A DNA stretch of 34,730 bases, taken from NCBI GenBank assembly GCA_910587575.1, contig CAJULU010000004.1, forward strand, positions 1,642-36,371, read 5' to 3'. Position 1 is the first letter of the stretch. Each line of letters starts with the position of its first letter. Made by a program: the position numbers and the translations under genes. This stretch comes from an uncultured Dorea sp. GTDB taxonomy: Bacteria; Bacillota; Clostridia; Lachnospirales; Lachnospiraceae. The notes below the pieces were generated by a model, which saw nothing but the letters and a program-made list of their open reading frames with translations, was not told the origin of the DNA and did not search any database. This document shows, piece after piece, positions 1-8,614 of this stretch.

Positions 1-255
1 AGGGCGTTGGGCGGAAGCGGCTATGAGATTGTGAAGCAGGACGGAACAACGGCGGCAGGCTCTGCGCTTCTTCCCAGTGCATTTATCACAATCCGGAAGG
101 AGGGAGAGACCTTTGTGATTTCCGGCGGCGGGTTTGGCCATGGAATCGGAATGAGCCAGAACGGTGCAAATGAGATGGCAAAAAAAGGGAAGAGTTACAT
201 AGATATACTGACGTTATTTTTTCATGATGTGGAAATTCAAGCCGGTGACAGCTAA
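1..255 (+). CDS. SpoIID/LytB-domain protein, C-terminal fragment
   Basis: This is the 3' end of a gene that begins before the window. The reading frame is open from base 1 and ends at the TAA at 253-255. The visible 84 residues include GGGFGHGIGMSQNGA, the conserved Gly-rich end of the SpoIID/LytB domain, followed by a helix ending in a short acidic tail. In characterised members (SpoIID) the domain is a lytic transglycosylase acting on peptidoglycan during engulfment in sporulation; other members are called LytB-like amidase enhancers. Without the N-terminus I cannot say whether this is SpoIID itself or a vegetative paralogue. It is not in an obvious operon with the next gene, because a terminator-like hairpin overlaps its stop codon. 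Confidence 0.8.
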   Translation, partial: RALGGSGYEIVKQDGTTAAGSALLPSAFITIRKEGETFVISGGGFGHGIGMSQNGANEMAKKGKSYIDILTLFFHDVEIQAGDS

Positions 256-276
256 GCGCCCGGCTTATATTTTTTG
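239..276 (+). terminator. Rho-independent terminator overlapping the SpoIID-domain gene stop
   Basis: The stem AAGCCGG (239-245) pairs with CCGGCTT (260-266) and is followed by a T-rich tract at 268-275. The left arm lies inside the coding sequence. Confidence 0.6.
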
Positions 277-309
277 CTTTTCTTTCATATACTATCTGAG
301 TACTTATCA

Positions 310-338
310 TAGACAAATCCTGGAAAATCGGGTAAAAT
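310..338 (+). promoter_or_regulatory. Sigma-A-type promoter for the yihY-like gene
   Basis: TAGACA (310-315) and TAAAAT (333-338) are separated by 17 nt and lie 27 nt before the ATG at 365. It fits directly after the preceding terminator. Confidence 0.5.
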
Positions 339-364
339 ATAGAACAGAAATATGGGAGAAAATT

Positions 365-1195
365 ATGAAGAGATTAAAGGATATCTATCAGAGAATTACA
401 GGCATTACGGACAGTTTTAATGACCACCATGTAGGCGCTTATGCTGCCCAGACGGCATATTTTTTTATGCTGTGTATGATTCCGATTATTCTGCTTCTGC
501 TTACTATGGTGCAGTATACACCGGTGACAAAGGCGGACGTGATGACGGCCGTCATCCAGGTATTTCCGTCATCGGTGGAGACACTGATCACATCCATCGT
601 GAACCAGGTATACAATCAGTCTATGGGAATCATCCCGGTAACCATCCTGGTTGCGCTGTGGTCAGCTGGGAAAGGCGTTCTTTCCATGGCGTCGGGGCTT
701 AACTGTATCTATGGCTGCCGGGAGACGCGGAACTACATTGTTCTTCGGATCCGTGCGACGGTCTATACCGTTCTGTTTATTATTGTCATTATTCTGCTGC
801 TGGTACTGTCAGTATTTGGTAACACACTGAATCTGTTTATTGCAGAGCACATTCCGTTTCTCAGGAGGGTGGCGGATCAGCTGATTGAAGCACGTGTGAT
901 TATCACGCCGACGGTGCTGCTGGTCTTTTCCCTTATGCTGTACCGCTATCTGCCCAACAGGCGTGGGCGGTTCCGGGATCAGCTTCCGGGAGCCATGTTT
1001 GCAGCGGTAGGGTGGATGGTCATATCATGGGTGTTTTCCGTCTATCTGGATGTATTCAAAGGCTTTTCCAATATGTATGGAAGCCTTACCACCATCGTGC
1101 TGATTATGCTGTGGATGTATTTCTGTATGTATTGCATCTTGATCGGCGGAGAAATGAATATGCTGTTTGAGGGAAAGATATTTGAAAAGAAGTGA
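365..1195 (+). CDS. YihY/BrkB family inner-membrane protein
   Basis: The 276-residue protein is a polytopic membrane protein of the YihY/virulence factor BrkB family. The N-terminus contains the family pattern HHVGAYAAQTAYFFMLCMIP, with about six hydrophobic segments spread over residues 25-265 and the late signature YGSLTTIVLIMLWMYFC. The family was once annotated as ribonuclease BN, which is not supported; its molecular function is not settled. I chose the ATG at 365 because GGGAGA lies just upstream at 352-357 and because the longer open frame starting at 224 would run through the preceding gene and its terminator. It appears monocistronic: its own promoter is upstream and the Phe T-box promoter follows its stop. 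Confidence 0.88.
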   Translation: MKRLKDIYQRITGITDSFNDHHVGAYAAQTAYFFMLCMIPIILLLLTMVQYTPVTKADVMTAVIQVFPSSVETLITSIVNQVYNQSMGIIPVTILVALWSAGKGVLSMASGLNCIYGCRETRNYIVLRIRATVYTVLFIIVIILLLVLSVFGNTLNLFIAEHIPFLRRVADQLIEARVIITPTVLLVFSLMLYRYLPNRRGRFRDQLPGAMFAAVGWMVISWVFSVYLDVFKGFSNMYGSLTTIVLIMLWMYFCMYCILIGGEMNMLFEGKIFEKK

Positions 1196-1202
1196 AAATG
1201 TC

Positions 1203-1230
1203 TTGACATCATTCGTTCTTATGCTATAAT
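1203..1230 (+). promoter_or_regulatory. Promoter of the pheST T-box transcript
   Basis: TTGACA (1203-1208, perfect consensus) and TATAAT (1225-1230, perfect consensus) are separated by 16 nt. It lies immediately before the T-box leader. Confidence 0.85.
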
Positions 1231-1236
1231 TTTAAA

Positions 1237-1526
1237 GATAAAGGCGATGACCGTGTAAGTAGAAGGCTGTTTTCCATCAGAGAGAGGAGATCACCGGGCT
1301 GAAAGTTTCCTCAGGTTCAGACAGTTCCTGTCGAATTTCCCACGCGAGCTGCATTTCTGAAATCATTTTTAAGGAGACTGCCATGTCAGGCAAGGATCAG
1401 AGAATCAGTAGGAGATGCCGTCATATGCACGTTACGCATAGTTGAGTGTCTGTACGGGAGACCGTGCAGGAATCAGGGTGGTACCACGGGTAATTGCTCG
1501 TCCCTTTCCGGGAGGGGCTTTTTTTG
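1237..1526 (+). promoter_or_regulatory. T-box riboswitch leader, Phe specificity, controlling pheST
   Basis: The leader carries the hallmarks of a T-box: an AGTA motif at 1258-1261, the AG-rich and GGCTGAAAG distal stem I elements near 1280-1310, and the invariant T-box AGGGTGGTACCACG at 1475-1488 that pairs with the tRNA acceptor end. It is followed by a competing terminator. A GAA-TTTC stretch at 1333-1339 offers UUU or UUC as the specifier codon, consistent with phenylalanine and with the downstream pheS and pheT. Uncharged tRNA-Phe is expected to stabilise the antiterminator and allow readthrough. The exact 5' end and specifier register are my inference from sequence, not from folding. 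Confidence 0.92.
1500..1525 (+). terminator. T-box regulated terminator
   Basis: The stem GTCCCT pairs with AGGGGC around a TTCCGGG loop region and is followed by a run of seven T at 1519-1525. Its left arm can alternatively pair within the T-box antiterminator. Confidence 0.85.
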
Positions 1527-1606
1527 TGTCATTGTTTCCGGGGAAAGCCGTCTGAGGCGGATTCCGGGGATAAATCTTGTAGAAGGGCAGGAAAGGAAGA
1601 GAAGCG

Positions 1607-2626
1607 ATGAAAGAAAAACTGCAAAGCATCAAGGAGGAAGCGTTAAAGGCAATCGAAGCTGCCGATGTGCCGGAGAAACTGAATGATGTGCGTGTAAAAT
1701 TCCTGGGTAAGAAAGGCGAACTTACCGCAGTGTTAAAAGGCATGAAGGATGTTGCGCCGGAGGAACGTCCGAAGGTAGGGCAGCTTGTCAATGAAACAAG
1801 GGCGGCGATTGAGAGCATTCTGGAAGAGAGTAAAGTGAAGATGGAGCGGGTCATCCGGGAAGAGAAGATGAAACAGGAAGTCATTGACGTCACGCTTCCA
1901 TCGAAGAAAAACATGGTCGGCCACCGTCATCCGAATACCATTGCACTGGAAGAGGTAGAGCGGATCTTTATCGGAATGGGATACGAAGTAGTGGAAGGGC
2001 CGGATGTGGAGTACGACTTATATAATTTCGAGAAACTGAATATCCCGGACGGTCATCCGGCCAAGGATGAACAGGATACGTTCTATGTCAATAAGGAGAT
2101 CGTACTTCGTACCCAGACTTCTCCGGTGCAGGCCCGTGTGATGGAGCAGGGGAAACTCCCCATCCGCATGATTGCGCCGGGGCGGGTGTTCCGTTCTGAC
2201 GAGGTGGATGCCACACATTCCCCGTCCTTCCATCAGATCGAGGGACTGGTCATTGACCGGAACATTTCGTTCGCAGATCTGAAAGGGACGCTGGAAGTAT
2301 TTGCCAAAGAACTGTTCGGGCCCGATACGAAGACGAAGTTCAGGCCTCATCATTTCCCGTTTACAGAGCCAAGCGCCGAGGTGGATGTAACCTGCTTTAA
2401 GTGCGGGGGAAAAGGATGCCGTTTCTGCAAGGGCTCCGGCTGGATTGAGATTCTTGGCTGTGGAACGGTACACCCCCATGTGCTGGAAATGTGCGGGATC
2501 GATCCTGAAGAATACACAGGGTTTGCGTTCGGCGTGGGGCTGGAACGGATTGCGCTGCTGAAGTATGAGATCGATGATATGAGACTGCTGTATGAGAATG
2601 ATATCCGGTTTTTGAAACAGTTCTAA
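1607..2626 (+). CDS. pheS: Phenylalanyl-tRNA synthetase alpha subunit
   Basis: The 339-residue protein is the catalytic alpha subunit of the cytosolic heterotetrameric (alpha2 beta2) enzyme that charges tRNA-Phe. The N-terminal coiled coil (residues 1-85) is followed by the class II core: motif 2 region around GRVFRSDEVDATHSPSFHQI and motif 3 around GFAFGVGLERIALLKYE. Between them is a Cys-rich insertion (CFKCGGKGCRFCKGSGW, about residues 264-280) that looks like a zinc-knuckle; similar insertions occur in some Firmicute PheS proteins. Length is normal. It starts at the first ATG after the T-box, and pheT follows after 16 nt with its own Shine-Dalgarno. Confidence 0.97.
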   Translation: MKEKLQSIKEEALKAIEAADVPEKLNDVRVKFLGKKGELTAVLKGMKDVAPEERPKVGQLVNETRAAIESILEESKVKMERVIREEKMKQEVIDVTLPSKKNMVGHRHPNTIALEEVERIFIGMGYEVVEGPDVEYDLYNFEKLNIPDGHPAKDEQDTFYVNKEIVLRTQTSPVQARVMEQGKLPIRMIAPGRVFRSDEVDATHSPSFHQIEGLVIDRNISFADLKGTLEVFAKELFGPDTKTKFRPHHFPFTEPSAEVDVTCFKCGGKGCRFCKGSGWIEILGCGTVHPHVLEMCGIDPEEYTGFAFGVGLERIALLKYEIDDMRLLYENDIRFLKQF

Positions 2627-2642
2627 GAAAGGGGTAGGAAAG

Positions 2643-5063
2643 ATGAATACATCATTATCATGGATAAAAGCGTATGTTCCAGGGCTTGACGTGACCGCCG
2701 GAGAGTATACGGATGCGATGACGCTGTCCGGAACAAAAGTAGAAGGATATGAGATACTGGACGCCGATCTGGACAAAATCGTGATCGGCCAGATTGACAG
2801 GATTGAGAAGCACCCGGATGCCGACAAACTGATTGTCTGCCAGGTGAACGTAGGAAATGAGACGGTACAGATCGTCACCGGAGCAAAGAACGTACACGAG
2901 GGCGACAAGGTTCCGGTGGTGCTGGCAGGAGGACGTGTGGCAGGAGGCCATGAGCCGGGAAGCCGTGTGGCAGGAGGTGTAAAGATCAAGAAGGGAAAAC
3001 TCCGGGGGATTGAGAGTTCTGGTATGATGTGCTCCATCGAAGAACTTGGCTCTGACCGTTCCATGTACCCGGAAGCTCCGGAAGAAGGAATCTACATCTT
3101 CCCGGAGGATGCAGACGTGGGAGCCAGTGCGGTGGAAGCGCTGGGCCTTAACGACGTAGTATTTGAGTATGAAATCACATCTAACCGGGTAGACTGCTTC
3201 AGCGTAGTGGGAATTGCAAGAGAAGCCGCCGCTACATTCGGCCAGGACTTCCAGCCGCCGGTGGTAACACCTACGGGAAATGCGGAAGATGTCAATGATT
3301 ACATCAAGGTTTCCGTAAGAAATGACGACCTCTGCCCCAGATATTGTGCCCGTGTGGTTAAGAATATCAAGATCGGCCCCTCGCCGAAATGGATGCAGAG
3401 GCGCCTTGCCTCCGTAGGAATCCGCCCCATCAATAACCTGGTGGATATTACGAACTATGTGATGGAAGAGTACGGCCAGCCCATGCATGCCTATGACCTG
3501 GACACCATTGCCGGGCGTGAGATTATCGTGCGCAATGCCGGGAAAGGTGAGAAATTCACCACTCTGGACGGGCAGGAGAGGGAAATGGATGAATCCGTGC
3601 TGATGATCTGTGACGGTGAGAAATCCATCGGTATTGCGGGAATCATGGGCGGAGAGAATTCCATGATTACGGATGACGTGAAGACCATGCTTTTCGAGGC
3701 CGCATGTTTTGACGGCACCAACATCCGCAGATCCAGCAAGAAGATCGGCCTGCGTACAGATGCCTCGGGTAAATTCGAAAAGGGTCTGGATCCCAATAAT
3801 GCCCAGGCGGCGATTGACCGTGCCTGCCAGCTGGTAGAGGAACTGGGAGCCGGTGAAGTCGTGGGCGGAATTGTGGATGTCTACGGAAAGAAGAGAGAGC
3901 CGGTCAGAGTGCCTTTTGATGCAGAGGAAATCAACCGTCTTCTTGGGACGGATATTTCGAAAGAAGAGATGCTGGGGTATTTCCAGAAAATCGGGCTTAC
4001 CTTTGATGAAGAGAAGAGCGAAGTGATCGCCCCCACTTTCCGGCAGGATCTGTTCCGTCTGGCTGACCTGGCGGAAGAGGTGGCAAGGTTCTATGGATAT
4101 GACAACATTCCGACCACGCTGCCTACGGGAGAGGCGACCACAGGAAAGCTGTCATTCAAGCTGCGGGTGGAGGAGATTGCCCGCGATATTGCTGAATTCT
4201 GTGGCTTCAGCCAGGGTATGACCTACTCTTTCGAGAGCCCGAAGGTGTTTGACAGGCTGCGGATTCCAAAGGATTCTCCTCTTCGCCGGACGGTGGAGAT
4301 TATGAACCCTCTTGGAGAGGATTACAGTATTATGCGCACCACTTCTCTGAATGGAATGCTGACCTCGCTGGCAACCAATTATAATAGAAGAAACAAGAAC
4401 GTGCGGCTGTACGAACTGGGCAATATTTACCTGCCCAAAGAACTGCCTCTGAAGGAACTCCCGGAAGAGCGGATGCAGTTTACACTGGGAATGTACGGGG
4501 ATGGAGATTTCTTCAGCATGAAGGGGGTCGTGGAAGAATTCTTCGAGAAAATCGGGCTCCACAAGAAGGAAGTCTATGACCCGAAGTCCGGCAGGCCCTA
4601 TCTCCATCCGGGACGCCAGGCAGATATCATTTATGACGGCGTGGCTGTGGGATATTTAGGTGAGATTCATCCGGACGTTGCGGATGCCTATGGAATCGGA
4701 ACCAGGGCTTACATTGCGGTACTGGATATGCCAGAAATCGTTGGGCGGGCGTCATTTGACCGGAAATACACGGGAATTGCCCGTTATCCTTCCGTGACCC
4801 GCGACATCAGCATGGTGATGCCAAAGGAGATCCTGGTGGGCCAGGTCGAAGAGGTGATCGAAAAGAAGGGCGGCGCATATCTGGAGAGTTATGCCTTGTT
4901 TGACCTGTATGAAGGCGCCCAGATCAAAGCGGGATATAAGTCTGTGGCATATTCCATCGTATTCCGTGCGAAGGATAAGACCTTAGAGGATGGAGAAGTG
5001 ACGGAGGCCATGGGCAGGATTCTGAAAGCCCTTGACGGTATGGGTATCGAGCTGCGCAAATAG
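2643..5063 (+). CDS. pheT: Phenylalanyl-tRNA synthetase beta subunit
   Basis: The 806-residue protein is the beta subunit, which recognises tRNA-Phe and edits mischarged Tyr-tRNA-Phe. Domain order fits the family: N-terminal tRNA-binding (EMAP-like) domain at about residues 39-150 (VIGQIDRIEKHPDADKL), B3/B4 editing region at about 210-390 (ENSMITDDVKTMLFEAACFD), B5 domain, catalytic-like core and the C-terminal ferredoxin-fold anticodon-binding domain at about 712-806 (YPSVTRDISMVMPKE). The start at 2643 is supported by AAAGGGG upstream and by the standard N-terminus MNTSLSWIKAYVPGLD. It is in the T-box controlled operon with pheS; sppA starts 30 nt after its stop. Confidence 0.97.
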   Translation: MNTSLSWIKAYVPGLDVTAGEYTDAMTLSGTKVEGYEILDADLDKIVIGQIDRIEKHPDADKLIVCQVNVGNETVQIVTGAKNVHEGDKVPVVLAGGRVAGGHEPGSRVAGGVKIKKGKLRGIESSGMMCSIEELGSDRSMYPEAPEEGIYIFPEDADVGASAVEALGLNDVVFEYEITSNRVDCFSVVGIAREAAATFGQDFQPPVVTPTGNAEDVNDYIKVSVRNDDLCPRYCARVVKNIKIGPSPKWMQRRLASVGIRPINNLVDITNYVMEEYGQPMHAYDLDTIAGREIIVRNAGKGEKFTTLDGQEREMDESVLMICDGEKSIGIAGIMGGENSMITDDVKTMLFEAACFDGTNIRRSSKKIGLRTDASGKFEKGLDPNNAQAAIDRACQLVEELGAGEVVGGIVDVYGKKREPVRVPFDAEEINRLLGTDISKEEMLGYFQKIGLTFDEEKSEVIAPTFRQDLFRLADLAEEVARFYGYDNIPTTLPTGEATTGKLSFKLRVEEIARDIAEFCGFSQGMTYSFESPKVFDRLRIPKDSPLRRTVEIMNPLGEDYSIMRTTSLNGMLTSLATNYNRRNKNVRLYELGNIYLPKELPLKELPEERMQFTLGMYGDGDFFSMKGVVEEFFEKIGLHKKEVYDPKSGRPYLHPGRQADIIYDGVAVGYLGEIHPDVADAYGIGTRAYIAVLDMPEIVGRASFDRKYTGIARYPSVTRDISMVMPKEILVGQVEEVIEKKGGAYLESYALFDLYEGAQIKAGYKSVAYSIVFRAKDKTLEDGEVTEAMGRILKALDGMGIELRK

Positions 5064-5093
5064 GTGTTGATTGTATAAGAAATGGAGTAGGAA

Positions 5094-6071
5094 ATGAATA
5101 AAAAGCAGATAGGCGGTCTGGTCATTGCGGTGATTCTGTTTATCATGGTGGGAGTGTCCAGCGTGCTGACGAATACGTTTTCAGAGACAGTGATGAGAGA
5201 GAGCATGAAGGAACTGCTTACGGACGACAGCGGTTTTAATCCTCCGTCCGAGGACTATATCGCCGTGGTGACGGTGCAGGGCACAATCCAGGAGCAGACG
5301 GAAACCGGAATATTTGACGTTCCGGTGGGATATCAGCATATTACGACTCTGGATTATATAGATAATCTGATGAGTGACAGCGATAACAAGGGAATCCTTC
5401 TTTATGTGGATTCTCCCGGAGGAACGGTGTATGAGTCGGAGGAACTGTATCTGAAACTTAAGGAATACAAGGAGCAGACCGGGCGCCCGGTCTGGGATTA
5501 TATGGCGCATTATGCGGCATCCGGAGGATATCTGATCTCCATGGCAGCGGATAAGATTTACGCAAATCCCAATACCACCACCGGTTCGATCGGTGTCATT
5601 ATGTCGGGATTTGACATGAGCGGTCTGTACGAGAAATTAGGAATCCGGTATTTCAGTATCACCAGCGGGGCGTATAAGGACAGTTCCAGGATGACAGAGG
5701 AGCAGATGGCGATTTACCAGACTCAGGTGGACGAATATTATAATAAGTTTGTAGGGATTGTGTCAGAAGGCCGCGGCATGGATGAGGAGACGGTGAGAAC
5801 ACTGGCTGACGGACGTGTTTACACGGCGAACCAGGCGTTGGAAAACGGGCTCATTGATGAAATCAGCCTTTATGAGGATATGACGGCGGCTATGAGCAGC
5901 GAACTTGGAGCATACGAATTCTATCAGCCGGAGAGTGAGCTGGATTTCTTAACGTCTTTGTTTGCAAAGATTCAAAGTGTGATTCCAAAGTCAGAGGCTC
6001 AGATTCTGAAGGAAACCGCAGCAGAAATGGAAAGCGGGGTGCCGATGTACTATGCAGAACAATTACGCTGA
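5094..6071 (+). CDS. sppA: Signal peptide peptidase SppA (S49 family serine protease)
   Basis: The 325-residue protein has a single N-terminal signal anchor (about residues 7-26, rich in Val/Ile) and an S49 peptidase domain. The substrate-loop motif LYVDSPGGTVYESEE is at about 102-116. The catalytic Ser-Lys dyad is visible as Ser165 in TTGSIGVIMSG and Lys195 in GAYKDSSR, spaced as in Bacillus SppA. The family cleaves leftover signal peptides within or at the outer face of the membrane, and in Bacillus also protects against lantibiotics. It lies 30 nt after pheT and overlaps the next gene by 20 nt, so it is probably transcribed with pheST and translated together with the RDD gene. Confidence 0.93.
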   Translation: MNKKQIGGLVIAVILFIMVGVSSVLTNTFSETVMRESMKELLTDDSGFNPPSEDYIAVVTVQGTIQEQTETGIFDVPVGYQHITTLDYIDNLMSDSDNKGILLYVDSPGGTVYESEELYLKLKEYKEQTGRPVWDYMAHYAASGGYLISMAADKIYANPNTTTGSIGVIMSGFDMSGLYEKLGIRYFSITSGAYKDSSRMTEEQMAIYQTQVDEYYNKFVGIVSEGRGMDEETVRTLADGRVYTANQALENGLIDEISLYEDMTAAMSSELGAYEFYQPESELDFLTSLFAKIQSVIPKSEAQILKETAAEMESGVPMYYAEQLR

Positions 6072-6696
6072 CCGCAGCAGGCGGGAACTGGAGTATGCGG
6101 GATTCTGGGTGCGGCTGTCGGCATATCTCATCGACCTTGCCATCGTCTGGATCGGACTTCTGTTCGTCAGAATGGTACTTGGGCTAATGTCCATTGCGGG
6201 CGGAAATGTGCTTCACACCAGACTGCTGTTCCAGTATACGTTAAAGGATATCATCCTGTATGTGCTGCAGGTTCTGTATTTTATCCTGCTTACCTGTTAC
6301 ACCGGGACAACGCCGGGGAAGAGGCTTCTGAATCTCAGAGTGGTGAATGCCGACGGGAGTCCGGGGTTAGGGCTTGTCAATGTGATTTACCGGGAGACCG
6401 TGGGCAGATTCCTGTGCGGGCTGTCTGTGGGGATCGGCTATATTATGGCAGGAGTTGACCGGGAGAAGAGAGGGCTTCATGATATGATCTGTGATACCAG
6501 GGTGGTTTACGGAAAGAAAATCAAGGTGATTCCAAAGTACCAGGCTCCGGTCATGTATCCGCCGATGCCGCCGGTGCCGCCGATGCCGCCCTATGGAGGA
6601 GCGCCTGGTGGGAATATGCGGCAGACTTCCTGGGAAACCGGGCTGAGAGAGACAGATGATGCTGCAGAGGAAAACAGGAAGACCGACAGATCATAA
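6052..6696 (+). CDS. RDD family membrane protein with Pro-rich tail
   Basis: The 214-residue protein starts inside sppA (20 nt overlap, different frame). It has the RDD domain: GFWVRLSAYLIDLAIVW near the N-terminus, two to three hydrophobic segments over residues 20-90, and TGTTPGKRLLNLRVVNADG at about 84-101, followed by the VDREKRGLHDMICDTRVV end of the domain. After residue 155 the protein becomes soluble, with a Pro-rich stretch (PPMPPVPPMPPYGG) and a charged end. RDD proteins are poorly understood; some act in Na+/H+ exchange or as accessory proteins to membrane peptidases. The overlap suggests a shared role with SppA, which is inference only. Confidence 0.85.
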   Translation: MQNNYADRSRRELEYAGFWVRLSAYLIDLAIVWIGLLFVRMVLGLMSIAGGNVLHTRLLFQYTLKDIILYVLQVLYFILLTCYTGTTPGKRLLNLRVVNADGSPGLGLVNVIYRETVGRFLCGLSVGIGYIMAGVDREKRGLHDMICDTRVVYGKKIKVIPKYQAPVMYPPMPPVPPMPPYGGAPGGNMRQTSWETGLRETDDAAEENRKTDRS

Positions 6697-6747
6697 GCAC
6701 ACAGAGAAATGAACGGATGAAAGAATTAGAAAGGGATTCATAAGGGA

Positions 6748-7773
6748 ATGAAACGTCAGGATTTTTATTATGAATTGCCGGAAGAACTGATTGCACAGGA
6801 TCCGCTTGCGGATCGGGAAAGCTCCAGACTCCTTGTACTTGACAGGGAGTCTGGAGTTATTTCGCACCGCATATTCCGGGAGATTACAGAATATCTCCGG
6901 GAGGGCGACTGTCTGGTGATCAATGATACCAGAGTCCTTCCGGCAAGGATGATTGGTTCCAGAGAAGGAACTAACGGGAAGATTGAGATACTTTTACTGA
7001 AAAGAAAAGAAAACAATATCTGGGAGACCCTGGTGAAGCCGGGGAAGAAAGCGAAAGTGGGAACGAGAATTGTCTTTGGGGACGGGCTTCTGACCGGAGA
7101 GGTGGTAGACGTTGTGGAAGAAGGAAACCGTCTGATTCAGTTTACCTATGAGGGAATCTTTGAGGAAATCCTGGATCAGCTTGGCCAGATGCCCCTGCCG
7201 CCTTATATCACCCACCAGCTTAAGGATCAGAACCGTTATCAGACCGTGTATGCAGAACATACGGGTTCGGCGGCAGCGCCGACGGCAGGGCTGCATTTTA
7301 CGCCCGGACTGCTGGAAAAGATTGAGGGTATGGGCGTGGAGATTGCAAAAGTGACGCTGCATGTGGGGCTTGGCACATTCCGGCCTGTAAAGGTGGATGA
7401 AATTACCGACCATCATATGCATTCAGAATTTTACCAGATTGACGAGGAGGCTGCAGCTAAGATTAACCGGGCAAAAGAGAACGGGAAGCGGGTCATCTGT
7501 GTGGGGACCACAAGCTGCCGCACGGTGGAATCTGCGGCTGATGAAAACGGGAGGCTGCAGGCGTGCAGCGGGTGGACGGAAATCTTTATTTATCCGGGGT
7601 ACCGGTTCAAGGTTCTGGATTGTCTGATTACCAATTTCCATCTGCCGGAATCCACGCTGATTATGCTGGTGTCTGCGCTGGCCGGACGGGAAACGGTGCT
7701 GGCAGCTTATGAAGAGGCGGTGAGGGAGAAGTACCGGTTCTTTTCATTTGGGGATGCGATGCTGGTGGTGTAG
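6748..7773 (+). CDS. queA: S-adenosylmethionine:tRNA ribosyltransferase-isomerase
   Basis: The 341-residue protein makes epoxyqueuosine in tRNA by moving the ribosyl part of SAM to 7-aminomethyl-7-deazaguanine. Family signatures are present throughout: FYYELPEELIAQDPL at the N-terminus, LVINDTRVLPARM at about 55-67, HTGSAAAPTAGLHFT at about 171-185, HVGLGTFRPV at about 205-214, and the C-terminal LITNFHLPESTLIMLVSAL. Length is standard. It follows the RDD gene by 51 nt and probably closes the pheST-sppA-RDD-queA unit, since a new promoter appears 24 nt after its stop. No tgt gene follows it here. Confidence 0.97.
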   Translation: MKRQDFYYELPEELIAQDPLADRESSRLLVLDRESGVISHRIFREITEYLREGDCLVINDTRVLPARMIGSREGTNGKIEILLLKRKENNIWETLVKPGKKAKVGTRIVFGDGLLTGEVVDVVEEGNRLIQFTYEGIFEEILDQLGQMPLPPYITHQLKDQNRYQTVYAEHTGSAAAPTAGLHFTPGLLEKIEGMGVEIAKVTLHVGLGTFRPVKVDEITDHHMHSEFYQIDEEAAAKINRAKENGKRVICVGTTSCRTVESAADENGRLQACSGWTEIFIYPGYRFKVLDCLITNFHLPESTLIMLVSALAGRETVLAAYEEAVREKYRFFSFGDAMLVV

Positions 7774-7796
7774 GTTACTGTCATCACACATATTCA

Positions 7797-7825
7797 TTTA
7801 CATTTTGAGTTACCTTGGTTATAAT
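7797..7825 (+). promoter_or_regulatory. Promoter of the DUF3990/DUF3791 cassette
   Basis: TTTACA (7797-7802) and TATAAT (7820-7825, perfect) are 17 nt apart and lie about 50 nt before the ATG at 7878, giving the cassette its own transcription start. Confidence 0.7.
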
Positions 7826-7877
7826 ATAGATGGGTGATCTTTGGGAGTTTGCTGATAATAAAAATGGAGGTTCATCT

Positions 7878-8378
7878 ATGATTTAATATCATGGCAGTAA
7901 TGTGATAGTGGATAAACCGAGGTTGATTCGGCAGAACAGGACGCTGGATTTTGGCAGCGGCTTTTATACAACGACTAATCGGGAACAGGCTGTAAGCTTT
8001 GCAGGTAAGGTTACGGAGCGGAGAGAGAACGGTTCTCCCCATATCAGTATTTATGAAATTGCGGAAATGGAAGAACTGAAAAATAAATTTAAGCTGCTTG
8101 TTTTTCCCGAAGCAAATGAGGAATGGTTGGATTTTGTCTATGCGAACCGAGGCGGCAATTATCAGGGAGAACAATTTGATATGGTATTCGGGCCGGTGGC
8201 AAATGATACAATTTACCGGACTTTCGTTGCCTACGAGGAAGGAATTCTGACAAAAGAGGAAACAATTGCCCGGTTAAAAGTAAAAAAGTTGTATAATCAG
8301 ATGACGTTTACTACAGAGGAGGCTCTTGCACAGTTACACTATATTGGGCAGCTTGACATAGGGGAGGAATCGAAATGA
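7878..8378 (+). pseudogene. DUF3990 ADP-ribosyltransferase-like toxin gene, nonsense at codon 3
   Basis: A strong ribosome site (AATGGAGG, 7863-7870) precedes ATG 7878, but codon 3 is TAA (7884-7886). Reading past it, the frame stays open to 8378 and opens with YHGSNVIVDKPRL, the usual N-terminus of DUF3990 proteins, then DFGSGFYTTTNREQAVSFA. These motifs resemble the H-Y elements of ADP-ribosyltransferase folds; DUF3990 genes are commonly found with DUF3791 partners, as here. The family normally starts M-I-(L/I)-YHGS, so a single TTA to TAA change would explain the stop. The only in-frame restart is a weak GTG at 7902, which would lose YHGSN. I therefore call it broken, or possibly a sequence error. 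Its stop overlaps the next start (ATGA). Confidence 0.72.
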
Positions 8379-8614
8379 GCGAAGTGAGTATTAAGACTAT
8401 GTTGGAGCTGATCGTTCCCCGGTTAGTCAAAAAGATAATCGAAACACAGAATATCACAGAAAAAGAGGCGCTGACTGCGGTATATGCCTCCGAACTCTAC
8501 CGTCAGTTGGAGCGCGAAGAAACGAAGCTATGGCATCTAAGCGTTCCTACTCTGTTTGATTTATGGATGGAGGAAAAGGAAACTGGCAGTATCACCTACC
8601 CGGAGGAGGCATGA
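8375..8614 (+). CDS. Small uncharacterised protein of the DUF3990/DUF3791 cassette
   Basis: The 79-residue acidic, helix-rich protein begins MSEVSIKTMLELIVPRLVKK and ends in a short acidic tail. I do not recognise a named domain. It overlaps the DUF3990 gene (ATGA at 8375-8378) and the DUF3791 gene (ATGA at 8611-8614), so the three are translationally coupled. By position it could be an antitoxin or accessory protein. There is no helix-turn-helix that I can see with confidence, and no signal peptide. The function is unknown. Confidence 0.75.
   Translation: MSEVSIKTMLELIVPRLVKKIIETQNITEKEALTAVYASELYRQLEREETKLWHLSVPTLFDLWMEEKETGSITYPEEA

Noticed and set aside
224..364. N-terminal extension of the YihY-like gene
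   Set aside because: It would overlap the previous gene, its terminator and the promoter; the ATG at 365 has a ribosome site.
1432..1914. 160-codon minus-strand open frame opposite the T-box and pheS
   Set aside because: It is a shadow of the pheS coding frame and the T-box; no support for expression.
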